A stretch of 64,000 nt of DNA from positions 199,399,291-199,463,290 of the forward strand of contig OV050032.1 in NCBI GenBank assembly GCA_920105625.2. The letters run 5' to 3'. Source of the stretch: Clusia tigrina (Eukaryota > Arthropoda > Insecta > Diptera > Clusiidae). A program made the translations under genes and the position numbers. Below, one piece after another: positions 55,370 to 64,000 of the stretch. How positions within the stretch are numbered: the stretch's first letter is position 1; each line of letters opens with the position of its first letter. Under the pieces are notes generated by a model, which made no database searches, had not been told where the DNA came from, and worked only from the letters and a program-made list of their open reading frames with translations.

Positions 55370-56935
55370 ATATAAAAGCAGAGAGCAGGAAAGGTAAAAA
55401 GACCTAAAACGGGAAACGGAGAGGGAGGAAAAAAAAGACATAGAATCGATATGGTAAGAAGAAGAGGAAAAGATAGAAAGAAAGCGACAAAGAGAGATAT
55501 ATAGGAAGAGACAAATAAAGTGGGATACAAAGAGTGAGAAATAGAGAGAAAAAAGTGCGGTAAAAAAGCCACGAAAAGCAGGGGAAAGAGGTAGATAGAG
55601 AGAGTGATAACAAGATATATAAGGAGAAGGAGGATATAGATATGAAGAGAGAGTGTGAGAGAGAGAGAAAAGGAAAATAGATAGAGGGTGGAAAAAAAGG
55701 GATAGAATGGATATGGAAAGAAGAAGAGGAATAGACAGAAAAATAGACGAAGAGAGAAATAGACGAAGAGAGAAATAGACGAAGAGAGAAATAGACAAAT
55801 AGAGAAATAGATAAAGAAAGAAATAGACAAAGAGAGAAATAGAAAAAGATTCAAATAAGGTGGGATACAAAGAGAGAGAGAAAAAGTGAGAAAAAGAGAG
55901 GAAAAGAGAGAGAAAGAGAAAAATAGAGAAAAAGAAAGAAAAAGAGAGAAAAATAAAGAACAAGGGTGATAAAAAAGCCATCAAAAGAAGGGGAAAGAAA
56001 AAGAGAGAAATAGAGAGGGAGAATTAGAGAGAAATAGAGAGAGAGAAAGAGAAATAGAAAGAGAAATATAGAGAGAAAGAGAAATAGAAAGAGAAACGGA
56101 GACATAGAGAGTGAAATAGAGAGAGAAATAGAGAGAGACATAGAGAGAGACATAGAGAGAGAGAGACATAGAGAGAGAGAGAGACATAGAGAGAGACATA
56201 GAGATAGAGAAATAGAGAGAGAGAGAAATATAGAGAGAAAAATAGAGAGAAAGGCAGTGAGAAAAAAATAATAAAAGAAGAATAGAAAGAAGTAGGCAGA
56301 GAAAGAGGAAGATAGAGAGAGTGATAACAAGATAGATAAGGAGACGGAGGAATAGATATGAAGAGAGAGTGTGAGAGAGAGAGAGAGAGAAAAAGGAAAA
56401 TAGATAGAGGGCTAAAAGGGAGACTGAGAGGGAGGAAAAAATGGGATGGAATGGATATGGAAAGAAGAAGAGGAACAGACAGAAAAATAGACAAAGAGTG
56501 AAATGGAAAAAGAGACAAATAAGGTGGGATAGAAAGAGTGAGAGAGAGAGAAAAAGAGAGAAAAAGATAGAAAAACAGAGGAAAAGAGAGAAAAGGAGAA
56601 AAAGAGAGAAGAATAGAGATAAAGAGAGAAAAAGAGAGAAAAATAGAGAAAAATAGAGATAAAGAGAGAAAAAGAGAGAAATAGAGACAAAAAGAGGCAA
56701 AAAAGGGTGATAAAAAGCCATCAAAAGAAGGGGGAAAGAAAAAGAGAGATATATAGACGGAGACATAGTGAGAGAAATAGAGAGAGAAACAGAAATAGAA
56801 ACATAAATAGAGAGGGAAATATAGAGAGAAAGAGAAATAGAAAGAGAAATAGAAAGAGAAATAGAGAGAGAAAAATGGAGAGAAAGGCTGTGGGAAAAAA
56901 GGAAGAATAGAAAAAAGTAGACAGAGAAAAATGAA
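55370..56935. repeat. 1.5-kb polypurine tandem region in the PDZ intron
   Basis: Units such as GAGAGAAATAGAGAAAAAGA, GACGAAGAGAGAAATA and CATAGAGAGAGACATAGAGA recur with a longer unit. That unit contains GGGATAGAATGGATATGGAA, AAGAAGAGGAA and AAGCCATCAAAAGAAGGGG, seen about 2-3 times at 55700, 55975, 56450 and 56718. It is purine-biased on the + strand like 49031-51035, but the units are different. Confidence 0.95.
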
Positions 56936-57789
56936 TAATACTCAAAATGTTAAAGAAAGTACCTCAACTTTTGGAATGGCAATGGAGGTCTCGATAAAAT
57001 AGTATCAATTAAAACATAAACTAACCATAATGAAATCAGGACTTGACTCCAGACGAAAATCGGTGGTGAACTTGAACGTCTTTAAAAGTATTGATGGAAA
57101 CCTTATAGGATAATGTAGAATAATCTGTGGAATAGTATTAAAACTTATCGCATAAAGTAGAATCTTCTGGATAATAGGTAACCACTTGGAGTCCATTTAT
57201 GAAAGCAGCAACATGGAGAGCAGGGAAATGTGCCAGATTTGGTTTGTCATTACATAGACCTAATATTGTTACTATAGTTGATTGATTGAAGCAGCAATAG
57301 GCACGGAGACTACTAGACTCCCATAGCACCCAGACCATCCCCCAAGAAGAGAAGATAATAGAAAGGATGATAAGACGATAAGAGAGGAAAACGAATAGGA
57401 CAAAGGGTCTATTCTCCCCTTCAAACTTATTGTATTCTTTCAGGAAACTTAAAGGAACAAGTAAGGCTAAAGAATGAGAGAAGCTGATTCTACGAATATC
57501 GTTGAGGATTCAGGCAAATTTTTGTTTGTGTCTTTTGTACTAAACACAGAGTATTAAGTCTATGGGAGAAAGGTGACTCGGCCGAATCATAATTTTAAAA
57601 CAAAGTACGATACGAATCGACTGGCTTGAACCCAGCCCATTTTTAAACCTGGTATTTTATTGTCTTTAGCTGGATCATTCTCTGAGCAGTCTGTATGGTC
57701 GAAATGATCAGAGAGAACTTCAATATGATATATTCATCCATAGAGAGATGGTAATACATCGTAACGACGCCTTATAGTATACTGTTTGG

Positions 57790-58075
57790 TACAGTACAAT
57801 GGGCTTCAATGCCTGGGTCCGTGGAGACCTCCTTCTTCGACGATTCTCCGGCCTACCCCACTTCTATCTATCTACTTCTATCTAATTAATTTAGTTACTA
57901 CAATGGACATCAATGCTTGGAGAACTCCTTCTTCGGCGGCTCTCCGGTCTACCCCACTTCTATCTTTCTACTTCTCCCTAATCACTTTGGTTAGTACAAT
58001 GGGCATCAATGCCTGAGTGCGTGGAGACCTCCTTCTTTGGTGGGTCTCCGGCCTAGTCCACTTCTGTCTATACTG
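57790..58075 (+). repeat. About 100-bp tandem family, 3 copies, shared with 10090-10275
   Basis: TACAATGGGCTTCAATGCC (57796), TACAATGGACATCAATGCT (57899) and TACAATGGGCATCAATGCC (57996) start units with GGAGACCTCCTTCTTCG, CTCTCCGGCCTACCCCACTT and CTATCTATCTACTTCT. It lies inside the PDZ intron. Confidence 0.85.
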
Positions 58076-58235
58076 CTTGATTATAATTATCTCCTTTATC
58101 TCTCATAAAGGTACCGTAGATAAATATTCTTAGAGGCGGTTATATCATGCAATGAAGAGGCTTTGTGATTTCAGATGACTATAGTGATCATTATCTCTTT
58201 TTCTTAAACTTTCTTAATGCTGAATCTCCGAAGTT

Positions 58236-58440
58236 GTGTGTATTGGCACGTCGAGAGACCCTAGTTTCTGTTTTTTATGAGAAAGAACTACAATAGACAA
58301 TGAGTAGACTGCCAATGATGCTGCTAATGATGTGTTGGCACGTAGAGAGGCCTTAGTTTCTGTTTTCTGATAGAAGAATGAAACTAGGGTAGACTGAAGA
58401 CAATGAGTAGACTGCCAATGATGCTGAAAGGGTTTCTTTT
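58236..58440. repeat. About 100-bp duplication, 2 copies
   Basis: TGTTGGCACGTAGAGAGGCC and TATTGGCACGTCGAGAGACC are each followed by AGTTTCTGTTTT and, later, by CAATGAGTAGACTGCCAATG. The second copy has an extra insertion of about 15 bp. Confidence 0.8.
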
Positions 58441-59420
58441 TTGTCATCTCTCAGATATAAAGGAAGCTTTATGCAAGGCTGTCAGAGTGATCCCGTCGTT
58501 TTTCGTCCATTTGCAGCAGGGAGTATTGCTATGAATGATACTCGTAGGATGCTCAAATACAAAACTAGTCTGGCACACAGCTCCACTTCATTCTCCCCTA
58601 CTAAAGTTGTATAGTTTGTAGAGTTCTGCTTCGGATAGAAATGTGATCCAACAAACTTTGATCACACAATTTCGAATCAGATTGTATTTTGATATCTCCA
58701 ATCAAAACACCAAAATTATCCTTAGCTCCAGTGAAGCTCAAATGTCTTTTTTGGGTAGTTTGTTTCTGAACAAAGTGGGAATTCCCAAATACTCAACGAG
58801 AAAGTTTCACCCAACTTTGTTGTGGAACTGCTGTTCATTATTTCTTAATTGGTTCTGATTTGCATTCAGAGTAATGCCGATTTGATTAGTTTTGGATTTG
58901 CATTGCCATTGCCGCGGTTGGGATTCTCACTGATACGGTTGCGTTGCAATATCGCCCACAATACTAAAAATTTATGATCTAAATACTGCGACTCCGTCAG
59001 AGCCCAGGTGAAAAAACCAAACAAACTAATGACAGCAATGCCAAAAACGAGATAAGAGCGACAGAACCCGAAATGATAAGCAAAGCTAACAAAAACGGAA
59101 TAGAAAAAATCACCCCAAGCCCCAATCAGTACTTTGGCAAATGTGGTTCACGACGCGCCAGAGAAGCATGCAGAAATGTGGGGGAACCGAAATGATAAGC
59201 GCTATGCAGGTGGAAGTTGCCTGTTGTTGCTCGTAGATAGGCAGTAAATGGGGAATGTAATTAGTACAAGTTTCAATTTGGCAGAGTTAAGGTGCGAAGA
59301 CCGTGCCTGCCACCGTAGTAGGGTAATATTAATTTCCGTTTGTTGTCGGACAGACTCAGAATTTGCCGACAGATATTCAACTGAAACTCATATTCTATTT
59401 CTGCTTTTTCGTTTTTTTAG

Positions 59421-62173
59421 GCCCATTGTCATTGTGGACGACTTAACGCAACAGAGTCCAATAGCCACGCTCGAAGACAAGAAGTGTTCCAGCGACCCTG
59501 CCAAGGAACCAGCAGCCACATTAGCTCCAGTCAAATCGAAGAAACACCAATATATAGGGATGCCGGTGGTACCACCCACAGTGGGCAATATGGGAGAATT
59601 GACGCCGCACACAGCCCCAGCAAAGAAGCCCGTGGAGCGAGCTGAAATAGAACACACTGCCCCGGAAAGTGATTTAGCAGGGAAGTGCGAGACTGTGAGT
59701 AACGCGGCCATCAACACGCCAGATAAGATAAACGCAGCCGGTAATTACTCATGCGATAATGCCGCCCCACTAATCCCCAGCCAACATGAGCCCGAGCGAA
59801 CCACACCAAATGAACGGATAAATGCATTAATATCAGAAATAGTTGACAATGAGCATGTTGGCAATGTTCGCGTAACAAGCGACAACCACACCACGAAAAC
59901 ATCGCAGGAGACAACTACGACGCAAATGGAAAGTCAGCAACAACAATTGAAAAGCGAGACGCTGGCAAAGAGCCCAGCTGAGTCGGCGACAGTATCTACC
60001 ACAATGGCGACCAGCAGCTCTAGCAGGCAGCACACATCCTCGAGCGCCGAAACAGTGGAGCAGCAAACAATCGGAGCAGCGAAAACCACAACGAAGACAA
60101 TGCAGCAGAAAGTCTACAAAACATCGACCACATCATCAACACAAGTAATCGAGAGCACAAACATGGACTCCTCCTGCGACACCTTGCCGGAGGAGTTGTT
60201 GAAAGCGGTGCTGGAAACAAGCAAAACCACAGTGGATGCAGCAGCAGACCTACCGCCACAGTTGGAAGCGGCCAAATTGCCGGCAGCAACTACGCCAGTT
60301 GCATTTATACTACAACCGTACACTGAACGCACAGGCAGTAACGCGAAGGTGAGCATGATCGAGGAACGGCAATTCGAGAGCGATCAGAAAGCTTACACCG
60401 AGATACGCACAAAGGACGCCGACGGAGAGGAGCTGCTGCAGAGGAGCACGGCATCGCACAAGGAACAGGCCAAACTGAAGAAAGTGCACAGCGAGGACGA
60501 GCTTTCAGCTGGCACAGATGCAGTTAACGATTCGAAGCCGATGACTGTCACCGCTAAAGCAGAGACACGCCTATCGGAGCTGGCCGCCAATCCACAGGAT
60601 AAACAGAGTATTGTACGGGGTATTTTGAATTTATCGGAGTGTGGTAAACAACTGCAGCATACGGCAAATGGTGGGGTGGACTACACCGAATGCGAGCATC
60701 AAGTGCAGGAGACCTACGAAGACGTCGAAGAAGTACTGAGCAGCAACAAGCAGTCACAGCAGCCCGAAGTCACAAATGGGAGTGAACAGCCCAGCCTAAT
60801 CAGTGAGCTCAGCGAGACCACAACCATCACTAAAGACGGCGAGCGACAGGTGACGAAGCGCTTGGAGACCACTAAAGAGACGCCCAAAAAGGGTGCGAAA
60901 ATTTTGAAGAAAACCGAAGATGAGAAACGTTTGGAGTTGGAGGCGCAGAAGCTAATTGAAAGCTATCAGAAGGTGAAGAAAGAGGCCGAGAAGCTCTTTC
61001 AAAATGACGTGCGTGACGACGAAGCCGGTTTCGATTTAAGCGGGTTTGAGGAGCTCAAGAAGTCGGTGCAGCAACCCGATAAGCATCTTGACATTTCAAA
61101 CCTCACCAAGGATTTCCTGCAAGCGGAGTGTGATTTCATGCAGCAAGAAAAAGAGTCCCAGCAGCAATTGCCGACATCAGAGCATAAACTCAGCCACACA
61201 ATGGCAGAGCCAACAGAAGCGCACATTAATCAGGCCGCCACTTTACTTGATGCGGAGCCGATGTATATACTACACAAGAACATAATAGAAGAACCGAGGG
61301 AAAGTGCTGCTGCTGTAGCAGTAAAACGAGCCACCGACAAACAAAAAGAACTGCAGTTGACCGAAGTGATAAAAATCGAGGAAGTTTTGGCACCCCCGGC
61401 CGAGCAAATGCCCATCGTTCTGCCAACTCTCAAAGGTAATGCTGATAAATTGGAAAGCACACACATACACATAACGAACAAGGATGCGACTCCGTCGAAG
61501 CCACCCGTACCGCGCAAACGAGGCGAAGTCAAACCTACGCCCAGCAAGCGCAATTCAATTGACATGGTCGATCATGTCATTGCCGACAACAGACAATCAA
61601 TTAAACCGGAGAGCGGCAGCCCCAGTCCCACTGCAGCGGAGCCAAAAATCGCAGCCATCGCGCCGCTCGAACGCATCATTGTCGGCATAGAGCATAAATT
61701 AGAATTGCCGCCCGCCAAGGCAACATGCAATGACACAAGTCCAATTATTACATTGGCCAGCGAAGATTTGCCAACGGAAATTGCGGTAGCGCCTCTGCAC
61801 ATGCCTGGCGCAGTTGCCAGCCCAGCTGCCGCAACACCGGCAACAGGGCCAGCAACGCCGCAATTGCACAGCAATAAAATTACCCATGAACTGCATTTAG
61901 ACACCATCAATTTACCAAATGAAACACAAAAACCGAAACAGCAACAGCAGCAACAACAGCAACAACAGCAGAAACAGCAACAACAGCAACAACAGCAGCC
62001 ACAGCAATCGTCAGAACAGCTAGAAATGTTGGCGGATGGACAGGCAACACAACCAACGGCATTGGTGTCAACATCGTCGTCGGCTGAATCAGTGAAAAGT
62101 GCCATCGCGGTTATCGGTGCTGTTGTTGCGGAATCGCCGGATGGAGTGCAGGGCAAGGAAGCAGCTGAAGAAG
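59421..62173 (+). CDS. PDZ-domain scaffold protein, second coding exon (gene continues beyond)
   Basis: Spliced to the exon ending at 55171, the split codon GG|G gives LING-PIVIVDDLTQQ in frame. The exon is open for 917 codons to the donor GAAG|GTAAGT after 62173 in phase 1, so at least one more exon lies to the right, probably outside the window. Together the two exons code about 1927 residues. The sequence is low complexity and mostly disordered. It has Thr/Ser/Gln-rich stretches, a charged helical segment (KRLELEAQKLIESYQKVKKE, near 60935) likely to be a coiled coil, a second Pro-Arg motif (KPPVPRKRGEVKP), and a Gln tract near 61940-62000 encoded by CAG/CAA. No further globular domain is recognised. 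Open frame, splice phase agreement and Drosophila-like codon use support it as a real exon. Confidence 0.85.
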
Positions 62174-62689
62174 GTAAGTGACTTAATCTAGCAGAGTGAG
62201 GGGAGGGGGAGTGGCTTCACTACACAGAGGTAAATAGAGCGGAATAAGTGAATAGGCTCAGCATACGACCCGTGGCCATTATAAGTGATTAGCACAGCAG
62301 TGATTAGAGATAGCTGGGTGGATGGGATGTGGTGGGCTAATCGCACCTATACCCAGGCAGATGCAGGATAGTCAGCAATGAAAGGGGAACTGAAATCAAT
62401 CACAACAAAAACCCACTTTTGATATTAATTGAACTTGAACTGTTGTTGTGCTGCTTGTGGAAACACTTTCGGGAAGTGTGGTGATCTGGCAAATTTGTAC
62501 ATGATCGTAATTCAAACACCCATGTATTCTCTGTTATCAGGGCCTACAGGTAATTGGAATTCTCGAGATCTTCCAGTTACTCGGTGAAATTATAGAAATG
62601 ATTTTATTTCTCTACTGGATTTCATTAATTATAATCAAAAGTAAGAGAGTTGACAAAGATAACCCCGATCTGAACGGCTCAGAAGATTA
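62174..62689 (+). other. Downstream intron sequence of the PDZ gene
   Basis: Begins with the donor GTAAGTGACTTAATC. No exon is recognised before LINE debris begins at about 62690. Confidence 0.55.
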
Positions 62690-62790
62690 TCGATTGAAAG
62701 GGATGGGACCTGATGTTTCATGCAGTATCACAAGGGGTCAATGATGGCCTAAGTGCGCCATTGCGCCTAACCTACCTACCTGTCTAACTC
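62690..62790 (+). pseudogene. LINE 3'-UTR scrap with CCTA tail
   Basis: GGGATGGGACCTGATGTTTC, ATGCAGTATCACAAGG and CAATGATGGCCTAAGTGCGC, then AACCTACCTACCTGTC: the same 3' UTR as 34190-34285. Confidence 0.75.
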
Positions 62791-63880
62791 TCCTAAACGC
62801 TGGAAAAAAGATGGGTTGTTATCTAGATCCACTTTGTGGAATTTAGGTATTTTAGAAGATTCTTCGGTTTGACACTCGAAAGGTCGGATAGTCCTGCTGG
62901 AAAATAGTTTCCCAGGATTCTATTTCTTGCGGCCGCCAGAGCTGGGCATTTGCAAAGAAAGTGAGTTATTGCTTCCCTCTTCTTCGAGTCCTTACAACTT
63001 CTACAATAGGTATTGAACGGTGTCTGCTTTTTCTCCATCTCCTTCGAGACTTTACAACTACAACTACAATGGGTATTGAACGATCTCTGCTTTTCTCCGT
63101 CTCCTTCGAGTCCTTACAACTTCTACAATAGGTATTGAACGGTCTCTGCTTTTCTCCGTCTCCTTCGAGTCTTTACAACTACAACTACAATGGGTATTGA
63201 AAGGTCTCTGCTTTTTCTCCGCAGGCGAATCATGAGTAGCCTGTGACCCGTAAAAACCGCCGCTAGTCTGCTGGTGACTCTACGCTCCCTGTTTATAAGA
63301 TCCCTTGACCTAACTATATTGCAGACAGGCCAGTTCGCCCGGGATTTATGGCACGTTGTAAGTGCCTTCTATCTTCTGCCCGCCAAGGAGAGACAGTGCT
63401 GGTGCTGGATGCCGCTCTTGATCGCACCCAGAGAAACAGATACTGGTAGGTCGAGAGAGGCCCCCTTGTGAGCTAATTCATCAGCCTTCTTATTCCCATT
63501 GATATTTCTATGGCCTGGAACCCAGATGATTGTGCTGTCAGCATGAAGACTGAGCACCCTAAGTTTTTCCCTACACTGTCTGACCAACCTGGAGTTGCTC
63601 ATGTTTGACTGTAGAGCCTTTATAGCAGCCTGGCTGTCCACAAAAATGGTAACTTTGCTTCTATGTCCTTCTCTAATGTATTGGGTAATTTGCTGACACG
63701 CCTCCCTGATTGCGAGTACCTCCGCCTGAAAACCTGTGGACTGAGACTGTAAAGAGATTTCAGTGACCTTGGGAGTTTGTGGAGAGTGGAAAGTCTCTTA
63801 TTACAACAAGCGACTGAGCCTTGCTTAGTAGACTCATTGGCGCTGAAAGTCTGAAGAAATGTAACTCGGATTGATGGTTT
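62791..63880 (-). pseudogene. RNase H-type LINE ORF2 relic: RNase H domain to C-terminus
   Basis: Minus strand, from the right: EVLAIREACQQITQYIREGH (by reading 63730-63660), then FVDSQAAIKALQSNMSNSRL, IIWVPGHRNINGNKKADELA and HKGASLDLPVSVSLGAI: a nearly whole RNase H domain. Next comes an expanded knuckle region (YCRSCKDSKKREAITHFLCK, CPALAAARNRILGNYF), then the terminal LLKYLNSTKWI, a stop at 62823 and the 3' UTR. Only one or two frame breaks are needed, so it is relatively young. It lies in the PDZ gene intron, antisense to it. Confidence 0.85.
62982..63222. repeat. 59-63-bp tandem repeat (4 copies) over the LINE zinc-knuckle codons
   Basis: GGTATTGAACGGTCTCTGCT-type units occur at 63009, 63072, 63131 and 63193. 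Each is joined by CTCCTTCGAGTCCTTACAAC or CTTTACAACTACAACTACAA. The repeated segment is the codons for FNTYCRSCKDSKK on the minus strand. The array has pushed RNase H and C-terminus apart and broken the frame. Confidence 0.9.
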
Positions 63881-63884
63881 AAGC

Positions 63885-64000
63885 ATAGAGTAAAGAAATA
63901 AGAGTCACAATCTGAAATGCGACTCATTCTTCGACATAGAAGGGATCGGTAGGGAGTCAAGTATAATAGAAAGGGGTCTATCAATCTTGGTCGGGTCTAG
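63885..64000. mobile_element. MITE-like element, third copy, cut by the window edge
   Basis: Starts CATAGAGTAAAGAAATAAGA and continues GTCACAATCTGAAATGCGAC, GACATAGAAGGGATCGGTAG and TATCAATCTTGGTCGGG, collinear with 27727-27860. The remainder lies beyond the window. Confidence 0.85.

Larger units (their letters stand above)
55172..59420 (+). other. Intron of the PDZ gene, 4.25 kb
   Basis: Donor GTGAGT at 55172 and acceptor CGTTTTTTTAG at 59420. It contains the polypurine array 55370-56935, the about 100-bp tandem family at 57790-58075 and a two-copy duplication at 58236-58437. No further coding exon was recognised inside; 59248-59420 is open only by chance reading into the acceptor. Confidence 0.8.

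Noticed and set aside
55336..56766. Long hydrophobic minus-strand frames inside the PDZ intron
   Set aside because: Same polypurine artefact. They lie antisense in an intron with clean splice borders.
59248..59420. Extension of the second PDZ exon to an ATG at 59248
   Set aside because: A strong acceptor (T-run then AG at 59420) restores the frame with the donor at 55171, and the extra 57 codons look like ordinary intron.

Overview
This 64 kb window is nuclear DNA of a higher fly. A tephritid fruit fly or a relative is the best guess. The reasons are spliceosomal introns with GT..AG borders (two of them only 63-67 bp), Drosophila-like coding sequence rich in CAG/CAA and Thr-Pro runs, and an intergenic landscape of Jockey, R1/LOA-type, mariner and BEL/Pao relics. 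The species assignment is inference. No operons, tRNA, rRNA or CRISPR were seen.

Only two host genes are well supported, both on the + strand. The first (19226-20850, five exons) encodes a complete secreted trypsin-like serine protease with signal peptide, pro-region, R|IVGG activation site, intact His-Asp-Ser triad and an S1-pocket Asp. The second is the left part of a long gene: an exon at 52011-55171 with a PDZ domain and SH3-ligand-like prolines, then a 2.75 kb exon at 59421-62173 encoding a low-complexity tail. They splice in frame across a 4.2 kb intron, and the gene runs off the right edge.

The rest is mostly mobile DNA and its debris. One full-length Jockey-type LINE (39379-44119, minus strand) keeps both ORFs open and has a 7-bp target duplication, but its ORF2 starts at TTG where an ATG would be expected. 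A decayed relative lies at 11880-13080. At least ten fragments come from RNase H-bearing LINEs: 1-1433, 4430-4714, 8990-9770, 13081-13450, 14643-16390, 17000-17400, 24650-25340, 28440-29122, 34028-34375, 38525-39331 and 62690-63880. They end in short tails such as CCTAA, CCTA, AACC or ATTC repeats. Also present are a dead mariner (34483-35510), a BEL/Pao pol scrap nested in a LINE (38737-39110), a short SINE-like family with a TATC tail (3 copies), and a 236-bp inverted-repeat element (3 copies).

Tandem arrays are abundant: unit lengths of 10, 12, 15, 18, 19, 20, 23, 26, 52, 54, 58, about 60, about 100, 221 and 300 bp, plus polypurine tracts of 1.5-2 kb on both sides of the PDZ exon. Several arrays grew out of coding sequence inside dead LINE ORF2s.

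The most unexpected item is an open stretch at 3181-3402 whose translation resembles the C-terminal part of bacterial tRNA-dihydrouridine synthase (DusB class), with AT-rich, endosymbiont-like codons. It is a candidate fragment of bacterial DNA, perhaps from Wolbachia or a relative, lodged in the fly genome.
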